Source: Lineus longissimus (Eukaryota; Nemertea; Pilidiophora; Heteronemertea; Lineidae). Taken from it: a DNA stretch of 64,000 nucleotides. The stretch is from the NCBI RefSeq assembly GCF_910592395.1, contig NC_088318.1, positions 13,702,349 to 13,766,348 of the forward strand, given 5' to 3'. A program made the position numbers and the translations under genes. Below the pieces are notes generated by a model. The model saw nothing but the letters and a program-made list of their open reading frames with translations, was not told the origin of the DNA and ran no database searches. Position 1 is the first letter of the stretch. Every line of letters starts with the position of its first letter. This document shows positions 53,369-64,000 of the stretch, one piece after another.

Positions 53369-55503
53369 CTGGATGGATCATTTATGGCAACAATGTAAAT
53401 GGCAGGAAGTTTCACTTCGTTTTAGGACACTGATGTTGGAATGGGCAAGTGGCTACATTAGATCTGTAATTAGGTTAAGAATTCACAGCTGCAGATTATT
53501 AGGCTAAAATCGGAAGAAAAAGTGGGGATGCTGATAGGTTGTACACTAAGCCATGGACGGTTCGCTGTATTGAAAAGACCATGAATTGAATATCCTGGCC
53601 CTGCATAGGACGGCATGCACTAGACTAGTGGACGGTACCCTACTGCCCTGCCTGGCTTCACACTTCTATTCTACACACAGCCACAAGCCAAAAGGCTAAC
53701 AATTTCGACCTTGCCTAGCTATCATAACCTGTTAGCCTACTTGGATGGGATGGCCTGCGCCTCATGACATGCATGTTGTATGATTACAACAACACGAAGC
53801 GGATGCCTTTTGAAACCGACTGACTCCTTCCTCACAGGAGACATGACTGTTGGTTGTACACTCGCACTCTGCATGCACTAAATCCATGCAGCCATAGCCC
53901 TACAGGCTAGGCCTGGGCCTAGCCTAGCTATACATGCTATATCATGATATAGGCTGTAGTAGGCCTAGGCTATGGTGTTGTACCAAATGTTCAATGTAAT
54001 TTACGATTGATTTGTTGGACGCCGAGTTATTTCTCAAATTCTCTTCGTTTTTTGGTTAAATCTACCGTTGATCACACATTTTTCAGGTTGGAAACATGCA
54101 CGACTACATAAAGAATAAGAATATTGTAAATGATTTATCATTAATTGGTTTCTTTTGCTAATAATTACCCTGAATTCTTGGAATAAAACTTCAAAATAAC
54201 CAAACAAACATTTAACAGCCATTTAACAGTGCTACTGCGCATGCTCACAGTTTGCGGAAGTTTACGTTCCAGCATGCATTGCGCTGTTGCCGTCCAAAAA
54301 GTACGGTGGCCGAGAAGTTGGAGCTAAGGTAAAGTGGTACAATTAAAATTCCAAATGATGCCGAGTTTGCGTCGACAAAACAAATTCCGATGTATTCCGT
54401 GGCGTCCGGAGTGTAATCACCCTGCGTGCAGGGCCAGAGAAGATTTCCTGATTTCCTCAGGATGGAGTGTTAATGGCCTGGTCAGTCTGTTTACGCGCGA
54501 ACCTCTCGGAATGAATCTCAAACGTTAGAAGCACATTGACGATACTTCCGTAGCAGCTGGGACGGCTACTGGCCGATTTTACCATAATTATTAGGCTACT
54601 GAACTTCCGCAGCTGTCAGGTCAGTTGCAGAGCTAAGACTAAATTCACTAGCGAAGTAGCCGGTGTAACAGTCTCAAAGTCCCCATAGTTCAAGTTCAAG
54701 TTCGTTCCATAATAGGGCCTATAGGGATGCGATTGATCATTTAATTACAATTAATGGTCCAAGGGCCCTGAGTCCTTATGAGAACTTCTTCTGAGGATTT
54801 GATCTTCACATTCATAATCGTGGGGGGGGGGCTTGGACATCAGCAGACTTCGATGCAGTCCGTTTCGTCAGCCTGGTCGTCTCGGGTGACAAGACGAGGC
54901 CAGTCCACTGCGTCCGGAGTGTAGGGCATTGGCAATTGCCTATACTTTGGGCGTGGCCTGGCAGGTGGGGGGGGGGGGTTAATTAGAACAAACTCGCTGA
55001 TATTATAAAGAATTTTCGAATAAAAAAGTTAGCTGGGGTAATAATGTGAAGCGCTTTGAGCGACTGAAACCAGTTGGATTAAGCCGCTATATAAGTCTCA
55101 TGATTATTATTGATATGCGTAAAAAAGTTAGGACATTATGCGTTTAGCAAGTGTTTCGACCTGATGCGTAATTTCGACAATAGACAGGTTTCGCAAGCCA
55201 TACGAACTACGAAAGTCTGTTATGCCATCAAGTCAGTCTATGCGACACGTGGGTGACTGTCGTCTGCTCGCACAAGAGTGGAAGATTTCGGCTTGGCGCT
55301 TAGTCGGACATTTGCGCATTAAAGGTCAACCGACATCGACAAGGAAAACTTTTATCGACAGCCTGCGCTGGTGCTGGTGCTACAACGTTGCTAGATTCCC
55401 AGTCAAGTCCAACTACAGCTGCATTATAAGCGATTTGATGATAGCAGAAGTTCCCGCGAAACGATAGGCGTCGCTCCATTCCTCAACTTGAAATAAGCTA
55501 GAA
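53369..55503. other. Divergent intergenic region upstream of RPGRIP1L
   Basis: It holds the RPGRIP1L 5' UTR and promoter and that of the next plus-strand gene. A GC-richer patch at 54235-54330 with GCGCATGC motifs may be the promoter core. A GTAAAG donor-like site at 54329 could end a non-coding plus exon. A SINE tail (GCGCTTTGAGCG, CGCTATATAAGTCTC, then ATTATTATT) lies at about 55045-55110. Confidence 0.5.
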
Positions 55504-55621
55504 ATGGATCAATGTATTAGAAACATGGCGTTAGGCCATGACGTGATATTTCAATCTGCGAGCATTATTTGGATTTTTGCACTATTTCTAACTGAATCCG
55601 TCAGCAAAAAGACACAGACAT
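55504..55621 (+). CDS. First coding exon of a probable secreted or membrane protein
   Basis: ATG at 55504 opens 39 codons plus one base and ends at a strong donor (T|GTAAGT). The peptide starts MDQCIRNMALGHD, has a hydrophobic core IIWIFALFL, then TESVSKKTQT, the pattern of a signal peptide with cleavage after about SVS. The second Met (55525) would give a more typical length. I found no further exon in the 8.4 kb to the window edge, so the family cannot be named. A chance ORF next to a GT is possible. Confidence 0.5.
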
Positions 55622-56660
55622 GTAAGTAACATTAAATTCATTCCACCTATCTTCCAAAAACACCCGTGATTGTCTTTACCTCTCCGAAAAAACGCGCCGA
55701 AATTATGGGAATTTTGCTTCGCGCATCACTTAGTGACTACTTCTGGTTGACTGCATGCGTTTTGTTCGGCGACAATGAACACATCAGCATCAACGCATCA
55801 CCCGTAAACCCCCTGTCACCTCAACCCCTTTAATACACCTTCTACCAAGGCCTATTTTCCCGCCATTTCCCTTCCTTGCTTTTTTGCTAGCTATAGCTCG
55901 CGCGTTTCGCTCTCCTGATCGTGCGTTGGTGTATTGGTGACATATGCAGCTAGCTATCTTGTCCTGTGTGCATAGAGTCGCTATCCCCGATATTGATTTA
56001 CCGTCAATCAATGTTTTAGCGGGTTCGGTGCTGCAGAACGCACAGCAATAGCAGGTTTTCCTCAATGTTTAGTCGAGTGTGGCTTATTATTGGGACTAAG
56101 AGAGAAGAAGCATCAGTTTTAACCTGAGGCAAAACTTACTATCATGAGACTAAGAGCCTTATTGTATTTGCAGCTATGAGAATATTACATTTTCCTATTT
56201 TAGAAGTGTTTTGTCATTTAAGTTATTCAGTATTGGCCAAATAAGTTATTTGATTTTTTCCTGGATTATATTGCTTTTCCAATGGATAACAAGAAAGGGT
56301 TAGAAAGGGAGACTTATAATAAGTAAGCTCGCTAAATGATAAAAAAAGAGGCTCTGCCACATGTTTAATTGATTATGTCTGATTAATCAGAATTTTAACC
56401 ATGCCAAGGGTGACTCAGAAGATAATAAATGTAACATTTTAGTGTTTTAACTTAAGTTGGTGGTTTTTTTCAAAGCTTTTTCTAAAAATGAAAAAGTGTG
56501 TAAACTAATATTTGTCTTCAACAGGGTCTAAATTGCTTAGTTAGTTCGTTGTTGAAACCTGAAAATCTTTGCACTCACATGTAATTGATTCTTAATTGTC
56601 GATCTATGTTTATTAATTGGGCATGGGTGCGAGAGGCCTCAGCTTAGCTCCCATGATAAA

Positions 56661-56827
56661 GTGGAACCTCTCTTAGTGGACACCTCTCCAATAAGGTCAA
56701 CCTCTCTATTAAGGACACATTTGGAAGTTTTCATTCAATTTGACCTCTTTAACCACCATGACAACTCTCTATTAAGGACATCACTTGTCACTCCCGAGGG
56801 TGTCCTTAATAGAGAGGTTCTACTGTA
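56661..56827. mobile_element. TCTCTATTAAGG-family MITE, fullest copy
   Basis: The ends are GTGGAACCTCTCTTAGTGGA at left and GTCCTTAATAGAGAGGTTCT followed by ACTGTA at right, inverted relative to each other over about 22 bp with a few mismatches. The interior repeats the CTCTCTATTAAGGACA phrase twice more. No coding capacity. Confidence 0.75.
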
Positions 56828-57028
56828 TTTGCATGAACGCCGTGGTGTTGTTTCTTGACCAGAAGAGAAGGTTGAAGCTCCCTGTCCTTTTCAACAGGCG
56901 TAACTATTATTAACTGCCTTATGTGATTTCTGGAAGAAAAACTATTAAGCTGGTCACTGCATGGTGACTTCAAACCTTTAACATTTCTTAGTTATAGTCA
57001 GTTATTGATGATGCAGGTCAGACATTAC

Positions 57029-57163
57029 AGTGGAACCTCCCTTAGTGGACAACGCAGTCCCAAATTGGTTGTTTCCATTAAATTTGATCACTCTATCAGG
57101 ACAGCTCTCTATTAAAGACATCGCCGTCAGTCCCAAGGGTGACCTTAATAGAGAGGTTCTACA
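57029..57163. mobile_element. TCTCTATTAAGG-family MITE copy
   Basis: It begins CAGTGGAACCTCCCTTAGTGG and ends CCTTAATAGAGAGGTTCTAC, with an internal CTCTCTATTAAAGACATC. It lies about 200 bp from the preceding copy, in the same orientation. Confidence 0.75.
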
Positions 57164-58764
57164 TTTGCTTTGTGAATTTTTGATGGTCATATGAGATCTT
57201 GAAATGAACTTGTCCCTCATCCATCCCTTGTTCTCTTTAGTCATCTGATTTCAGTTTGCTTTTGTAAACTGATGATAGCAAGACAGATAGGTCTTACTTT
57301 GCATATGCTTCTTCAACTGGATTCCACCCCGAGCATATACCCCTCCCTTTGAGCCCCCTTTTTCAGTGCAGTTTCACCGCTGTATGCTCCTACAGTACAT
57401 TATTCATGCTTTATTTTGCACAGCTGGGAAGTTTGCGACTTTACCCACTACTTGAGTCTCCACCCTTCACAAGTTTCCATTGTCAGAGGCAGTTGCCTTA
57501 AAACTGAAGTGCAGGCTTATTCTAATACGAATGTATAGGGTTTTGCTAATTTGTGTATCCCCTATTCCTAAATTGGGTCCTTAAATGTTTGTTAAGGTTA
57601 ATACTGTGGTCAGGAAAGATTTTGGTGACATGAATCAGGGACCATACTAAATTGTTTAGTGTTTGGTGTGGAGCAAATTTAAAAATTTTTACTTTCTTAA
57701 TGCATTTGTACCCACAATTATAGGTCAATATTATAATTGGAAACAAATTAATTCATAAATGCTATATGTAATAGTTTTTTTTATCATTAGTTTTAACGAG
57801 ATAATTATACCTATACATTTAGTGGCTTCTTGAACTCTTGATTGATGAACCTTGTAAAACACTTTAAAAATTGGTCTCTTATCAACTTCATGTACATATT
57901 CTCTATCCTAATATAAGTTTGTTCTTAGGTTTTCCTGCACGCAGCCAATTCACATCAAAGAGAAACCAAATTTTTATACTGAAAAATTGCCTGGGGTGAT
58001 TTTAGAATTGGAATATGGAATCCACCTATAAAGTACATTTCAGATTTTCTCGGTTCAAATGCCTCAAAAATTGTTAGTTTTCAAGTTATGCACACACCAC
58101 ATTAGACATGTTAGAGCACACTATCCAAATATACGGCCTGCTCCGAGCTGATTCTGTACACAACCAATCTATGTCGAAGTCGCCACTTCATATTGAAAAC
58201 TGCCCGGGGCGATTTTAGAATTAGAATCCACCTATAAAATGAAGTACGTGTATGAATTTCTTGGATCCAGCGCTTAACGAACTACATCTGTTTGCTTAGA
58301 ACAGAATTGGTTTACTTTTCAAGCTTCTGTCCACATTTTCTGTTAATTTGCGGAAAAATTACATTTATTCAATTCATTCTTCTTCATTTCCAATAATCGC
58401 CCTCGAGGCATAAATGTCCGCTGTCATTGTCTTGTATAATGGACCGTAGAGAATAAGGTTTTGCCCGTGGACTTGGCAGGCAGACTGGAGGCTGCATCGC
58501 CATGTGTTCATTCTGCTCTACAAGGGGAGGTGTGTTCGCATTAGACGCCTTAAGAATCGCGCAGAACAACCTAAGGCAGAAGGCCAATTCCCATCACTAA
58601 GGATTTCTTGAAAGAATCGCACAGTACAAAGCAAATAGCTTGTCTTGGCCGTGGTGTAGCTTTATGTTGGTGGATGCACAGGGCATCTCCATCATCTCTG
58701 GAATGCTGCTTGGTCTTGTGGCTAAGACAGGTCAACAGTGTCACGAAGCAACATATACTGGTGT

Positions 58765-58925
58765 ACAGTAGAACCTCTCTATTAAGAACACCAGGGACAG
58801 GAAAATGATGTCTTAAATACAGAGGTGTCATGGTTAGAGAGGTCAAATTCAATTAAATTGACCAAATCAGTGTCTTTATTAAAGAGGGATCTGATAACAC
58901 TGAGAGGTGTCTGCTCCGGGAGTTT
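58765..58925. mobile_element. TCTCTATTAAGG-family MITE copy
   Basis: It begins CAGTAGAACCTCTCTATTAA, contains GGTCAAATTCAATTAAATTG (shared with other copies as GGTCAAATTGAATGGAAAC) and ends GAGAGGTGTCTGCTCCGGGAG. Confidence 0.7.
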
Positions 58926-59217
58926 CTAGTGTATATACTGTAAACACCTTTATTTTTGCACCCCTACAAGTTTATGGCCTGAAAACGTTCGGTTCTGGTT
59001 TTGCTGCCATTAATTTTTACAAATGGGTACATTTTCCACTGATAAAGCCATTAAGTTGAACATAGTCATACCCCAAAAGTTTGCACTTGTAACCCCCTCT
59101 TGCGAAAACATCAGGGCCCTGGCCTTTAAGAATTTCATGGTCAAAGTTTTCAAAATGTTACATAGGTCAATTTCAAATATTTTCTGAAATTAAGGGGTCC
59201 ATCCCTCTTGGTACCAT

Positions 59218-59465
59218 AATAATATAATAATGAGTCTTTTATATAGCGCAATTCCGTGACACTATAGTTCTCGCTCAAAGCGCTTTGGGATATCATATTA
59301 TTACCCCGGTCTCCACAGAAATCAATCAGGGGTTTCAAGGAGCAACCACAAGGCGCTCACTTGAACTCGACCAGTAGGGGAACTAAGCAGTGACTCGGCC
59401 GGGAGTCGAACCCACGACCTCCTGATCATGAGGCCGACTCTCTTCCACTTGGCTACCGCTGCCCC
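59218..59465 (-). mobile_element. Full-length tRNA-derived SINE
   Basis: On the minus strand the head GGGGCAGCGGTAGCCAAGTG carries an A box and GGTTCGACTCCCGGCCGAG a B box, about 75 bp in total, followed by a tRNA-unrelated body. The 3' end reads AAGCGCTTTGAGCGAG, then ATTGCGCTATATAAAAGACT and an ATT-rich tail. That tail type is shared by several SINE families and CR1/L2-like LINEs, the presumed mobilising partners. Confidence 0.85.
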
Positions 59466-59994
59466 TGTAAATGCCTGTTGACGCCACTTGCAATTACTTT
59501 CAGTCTTTTGAAAATTTCATGCCACAAAATACTATTCTAGCCTTTCTAATCTACCCAGTAAACGGTACAATCAATGTAGTCTTAACTGAGATTATTAACT
59601 ATAAACTCAAACAGTTGAGTTTGTGGAATCTGCTGCTTTCTGTGCTTGAATAACGTGGCACTCTCACTACCTGGGGTGACCGATTGCTTCAAGTTACTGG
59701 TTCCATCACTAAAAGCCTCGGAGGGGGTGATTGAAAACAAGATTCTTTGCAGGCTGATGACCTGTGTGGTGAAATCTGGTGTAGATTTTACAAACAATGC
59801 TGTTTTCATTCTTCCTATGGTCGCTCAGAAGATTCATTCGGGGCGAGGTCGAGATTCTGTAGAGATGAGGGCGAAGTCTTGAATTCTTCACCGAATGTTG
59901 GTGATAAGGCTGTGACCTGTGTCATGTGTGTAATACGGTAAACACGCAAATGTTTGCATGCTTTTTATTTTTGTATTTTTCACATTTACAGACC

Positions 59995-60322
59995 CTCAGA
60001 GTTTGCCGCTGAGGAATGCAAACCACAACCGCTGTTTTGTCTTTGTGCCCTTAGAGCAAGACACTTAACCCTAAACTGTTTCATCATTTGTTTGTGATGT
60101 CAATGTGTGACTCCTGTACCTTATGGTGTCTTTGCGAGGGCAAGCAAAATATCCTTCTACCTCGGTCTAGTCGAAGATCGAGTCAGTAAGCGAAAAAATA
60201 CAATTGGAACCTAATTGTAGTGGCATGTATAAAAAGATTATCCTGCCTTGGAGGAGGAAAATTACCTGGAGGGTTACACCTCCAAGTGCAGTCAGCAAAC
60301 GCTGAAGAAGAACAAGAAAATA
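59995..60322 (+). mobile_element. SINE-like element with GAA tail
   Basis: The 5' part contains CCCTTAGAGCAAGACACTTA, a phrase typical of tRNA-SINE bodies (a related CCTTGAGCAAGACATGATA is at about 61705). The 3' part (60198-60320) is homologous to 52555-52687 and ends GCTGAAGAAGAACAAGAAAA. There is no open frame of note. Confidence 0.6.
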
Positions 60323-61614
60323 AGTGGTTATGTATTGGCATTGGCTGGGGGAAAGGGTATTAATTGGATGAAAGCCTTCCGTCTCAAGCTTCTATATGTA
60401 AACAGTAATATGTGATGAAGAGAAATTATGTGGTTAAAGCACTACGGCTATTATGTATCGACAGATAGATGAGCACATGTCTAAAAATGGCACGTAAGTT
60501 ATCGGTCTCAAGTTATGTCACTGCAGATATAATCCATAAAAACTCCATTGTCCGTGCTTCTTTGTGCGTTATTGATGCTGGTATATGCGATAATATGTAG
60601 TTTGCATCCGATAGCATTGTAACAATAGGTTGATTCTTCGCAAAAACCAAATAGCCAGAGGCTCCGCATTCAAACAAGTTACTGACTGTTGTTATCTGTG
60701 CGTATCTATTGTCGGTGTGTTATGTCGAAGTCATCATCTCGAGGTATCGAGCAATCTGTCAGCAGGTTTTTCCAACTGCAATTTCAGTAATTTGACGAGC
60801 TGTAACTGTCAATTTGAAAACAGGAGATTTGCTCGTTTCTCAGATGCATTGAAGTCGACCTGGAGATGGGAAGGGATTACCAGAATCATTTATATAGTAT
60901 GTATTTGTAGCAAAGAGATGTCGAGTTGTATTTCGATAGGTTTTCAACGAATTTTATTATGTTTCAAAGTGAACCCTGGATCCATTATATAAAGGATCTC
61001 CCAAGAACGCGCTAAAAAAGCATTTGCCATATGGCACAGTGAAATTAACTTTAAACTGGAGGTGTCGCTGGCAAACTTAGAGGCTTCCGTGCAGTGATTT
61101 ATTATGCAAATTAGTTCCGTAACTGAAGAAATCTTGAGCGCCAAATTAAGAACTTCAATATATCACCTGTCATCAAGTGGTAGTGCTCTCCGTCAAGTTG
61201 TTGCCGGAAGAGCTTGTTAGCCCATTTAAAGCACCAAAAACGTAAATCTACCTAGACTAGAAAAAACTTGATTCATTTTCTGATCCATGCATGGTGCATA
61301 AATGTTTTCCCCTCGGAGAAATACATAATAATTGCATAAATAAACATCCTATCAGAGCAGGTAGAGTATTACCTGTAGTAAATGAAGACAATTATATTCA
61401 GATATTGCACATGCAAGTGAATTAAGGATGACAGTGATGTTTATTTACTCACAATGTTTCTTAAGTATTGAGTGAATTTTCTGAGTCAGCTTGGTAATTA
61501 CTGACCTGAATGGCAGAAGAAGGTCAGAGATTCACCTGTGAGATATGTGGCTTCTTCAATTCAATCTTCTTTGATAGTTTTTGTATTCTTTTGATTTGAG
61601 TTACCAGGGGGATC

Positions 61615-61740
61615 AGTGGTGCAGTGGTTAGAGCTGTGAGTGTCTTCGTCAGGAGGTCATGGGTTCAGCTCGTGGGAGAACTGTAGCTGTTCTGTCTTGG
61701 TATCCTTGAGCAAGACATGATAAATATTGCTCATTCCTGT
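61615..61740 (+). mobile_element. tRNA-derived SINE fragment
   Basis: It contains GTGGTGCAGTGGTTAGAGCT (A-box region) and AGGTCATGGGTTCAGCTCGT (B-box region) about 40 bp apart, then CTTGAGCAAGACATGATAA. The tRNA fold is degenerate. Confidence 0.65.
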
Positions 61741-64000
61741 GGTAAAAATCACTTGTCAACAGTTTGCTTTAGAGGGTTAAGAATGGTTGTCGCTAAGCAT
61801 GTGTAGCAAAGACAGCGCTCTTTGTCTATTTTGAGGTCCTCCCAGTAATTCACGGGCATTCTCACTCCCAAGGCTGGGCTTTGCTTTAGGCAACCATTGG
61901 TCTATTGATCATGGGTGAAAGATGTCCCTCACAATGTCTGTAGTAGTGGGTGTCTGGATGCCCTTGACGACATGGATGTCTGAATTAATATGTCACAGCA
62001 GTGGTAAAGATTATGGATAATGTTGTATATCATAAAGACGTTATTATTTTTTAGGATCTGAATGGGAAGAACACAGAGAGATACACATGTAGCGATTAAG
62101 TTTGCATGTTTTTGCCATGACCAAGAAGAAATGACCAAATGTTGGTGGTGGTGCAACCTGCCTTCTGACCCTAATAAACAACCTTACCCTTGCTGTTCTG
62201 TGGGATAAGCATGTGTAACAGGGGCCATATAGGTTTTTAAGTGTTTGAAAAACCTTTAAATGTTCTTCAGCAAGCTCAAAAACATCTGTATCTAAGATTG
62301 AGTCGCTATTTCTCCAATAAGATATTCTGCTGCTGTACACCAGGCACCATGACCTCTACTCCTGAAGATTACACACAAAAGAACAATGCAAATTCCCATG
62401 CATTTCATTAGAAGAATCACCGTCTGTCGATCGTCAACGAACGTGCTAATAAAATATTCATCCAAGACTAAATCACCAATACAGATGTTTCGACGATTCT
62501 AAATTATTTATCGCTACATCGTTACCGCCGTCGTTCGTTCACGGCGATGAGCAAACATAGCGATCACGTCAAGAGTTTGAACAAGATTTCCTAACACGTT
62601 GCTCGACGCAATGTGTAAATTGTCGCATTTTTCGCGGATGAAATATACACCCTTCAACAATACCAATTTAGTACGAGATGTACTTCACACGCTAGTTCAT
62701 ATTGACACTGTCTGCTCGAGTATGTATCTATTGGTAGTTCGGCGTAAAAAGTGACCATGAGGACCAGAAGTTCGCGCACACAGCAATGACTCATTCATCA
62801 AGTTTGCGAGGTCTCGCTACTCAGCTTCAATAACAAATTGACGATAAAGCTTCCTTTATAGCTTTAGCGGAACAATTTCTGCAGCATTATGTGGATGTCT
62901 TTCTCATCTTTTAGCACAAATCTAATCCGATATTGAATTGTTTGCAAAAAAGGCTGAAGACGATAGAATTGTTTGGACCTCCTCAGATTAGCCTCTGCCC
63001 TGAGAATTTCTTCAACTGCCATGACTCAAGTCATTGGGAAAGCTACAATTATGGTTGCCTCTTGTCAAGGATTGGTGGCTTCCTAAGCAGCAGTTAGAGA
63101 AATGGGTCCACGCATCCTTTAAGTGCCAAGGAATGTTAAGCCGACCCATGACGTGACTCAAACCATGTCAGTGGTTGTGGACATCAACTTCTCCAAGGGA
63201 AAAGTGGTTCTCGAGATGAACAAATGGTTTTGGCTGCATAATGTTATGTGGGGTCCTCTCTATTTTGTGCTGGCTGAGAAGTGGGAAATTTATCGAGGGC
63301 CAGTCATCTTTAAACTGTCTTGAGTTAAATGCAGAGTTGCAAGAAAAGACAACACTGACAGAATTAACTTCCTTTTGCTGCTCCAAAGTCTTTCGACGCT
63401 ACACTAGATATCAACCAATTTGATTCCTTAAACATCTACCGTACTCTCATTGACCACCCTTAACATAGTTCCTCTGAATTTTCAGCTCGGTTAGAAATGA
63501 AATGTTTTGATGCGGGCATTGCTTCTGAACACGTTGGGTCAGTGCATTGCACCAGCAGCTAAAGTGTGTCATCCGGTTTTCTTAAATTTTGAGGTAAAAT
63601 TCAAATTTGATGACAAGGCAGGTTCCTGTTTATGAATCTTGAAAACTTCTTGAACTCAGATCCCATTTTCTATGACTCAACCGAATGTTAATCTAGTAAA
63701 TGACTTGGCAAGTTTGATGGCCCTTCAGAGCCCTAAGAAGGAAATAAATGCAGCCCGTAAAGTAACTCTTCACTTGGAAACATTTCTTGAATGAGTTGGA
63801 AGTTTTAGATTGGTTAAGGTGTTGAATTAATACGTTTGGTGTTACTCATTCTATCTGTAAAGCCAGACTTCAATGCCAGCGAAAGATTCTAGGATGCCAT
63901 GAGCCAATAATCTAGCAAGGCCTCCTTGCAATCTGTACAGCCAAACTTCAATCCCAGCCTTAATAAACTGTCACAATTCCTGCAAGATGTCTCTGTGCTA

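Larger units (their letters stand above)
55622..64000. other. Repeat-rich stretch, probable long first intron
   Basis: No convincing exon was seen on either strand. It contains three copies of the TCTCTATTAAGG family (56661-56827, 57029-57163, 58765-58925), a tRNA-derived SINE on the minus strand (59218-59465), another SINE (59995-60322) and a third tRNA-like head (61615-61740). Open frames such as 60630-60992 show no domain. Confidence 0.55.

Noticed and set aside
53569-54000. AGGCCTAG-rich palindromic stretch upstream of RPGRIP1L
   Set aside because: Several short AGGCCT words recur, but no unit or boundary could be defined; the same words occur through the window.
59390-59465. A tRNA gene on the minus strand
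   Set aside because: A and B boxes are present, but a SINE body and CR1/L2-like tail follow, and no intact cloverleaf could be drawn, so it is called a SINE.
60630-60992. 120-codon open frame with several Cys residues
   Set aside because: No splice context, no domain and ordinary non-coding composition; it could be chance.

Overview
The window is nuclear DNA of an animal. Genes are split into many short exons with GT/AG introns, intergenic space is rich in MITE- and tRNA-SINE-like repeats, and every recognised protein is a metazoan family. Three of them (CFAP418, LRRC69 and RPGRIP1L) belong to lineages linked to cilia or retained in ciliated animals. Compact introns, a single RPGRIP1/RPGRIP1L-type gene and pre-vertebrate linkage suggest a marine invertebrate. 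A deuterostome is my guess from the general look of the non-coding DNA, but I cannot fix the phylum.

Layout, left to right. (1) CFAP418 (minus, 91-3174; last exon lies off the left edge). (2) A DUSP3/VHR-like dual-specificity phosphatase (plus, 3609-6720) with three tandem alternative first exons; its first start codon lies about 430 bp from that of CFAP418, head to head. (3) Gigaxonin, GAN (plus, 9178-13887, five exons). (4) A gene-free, repeat-bearing 5.9 kb. (5) LRRC69 (minus, 19769-25733, eight exons). (6) DHX38, the Prp16-type spliceosomal helicase (plus, 26303-35191, 23 exons), head to head with LRRC69 across 569 bp. (7) A 3.7 kb convergent intergenic region. (8) RPGRIP1L (minus, 38872-53368, 37 coding exons), a ciliary transition-zone scaffold. 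(9) From 53.4 kb to the right edge, only one first coding exon of a probable secreted or membrane protein (55504-55621) plus repeats.

Exon models were built by hand from splice sites, reading-phase continuity and remembered family sequences. All junctions inside the five conserved multi-exon genes keep phase. Resulting lengths are: gigaxonin 642 aa, LRRC69 340 aa, DHX38 1245 aa, RPGRIP1L 1465 aa, and DUSP isoforms of 273, 214 and 239 aa.

The genes do not form an operon or pathway. The notable neighbourhood signals are two head-to-head pairs that may share promoters, and a set of five genes whose human orthologues sit on 8q21-q22 (CFAP418, LRRC69) and 16q12-q23 (GAN, DHX38, RPGRIP1L), the two arms of a known vertebrate paralogon. 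I found no convincing previously undescribed molecular system. The most novel items are the triplicated DUSP first exon with a duplication-born upstream ORF, a decayed duplicate of an RPGRIP1L exon, and several structured repeat families.
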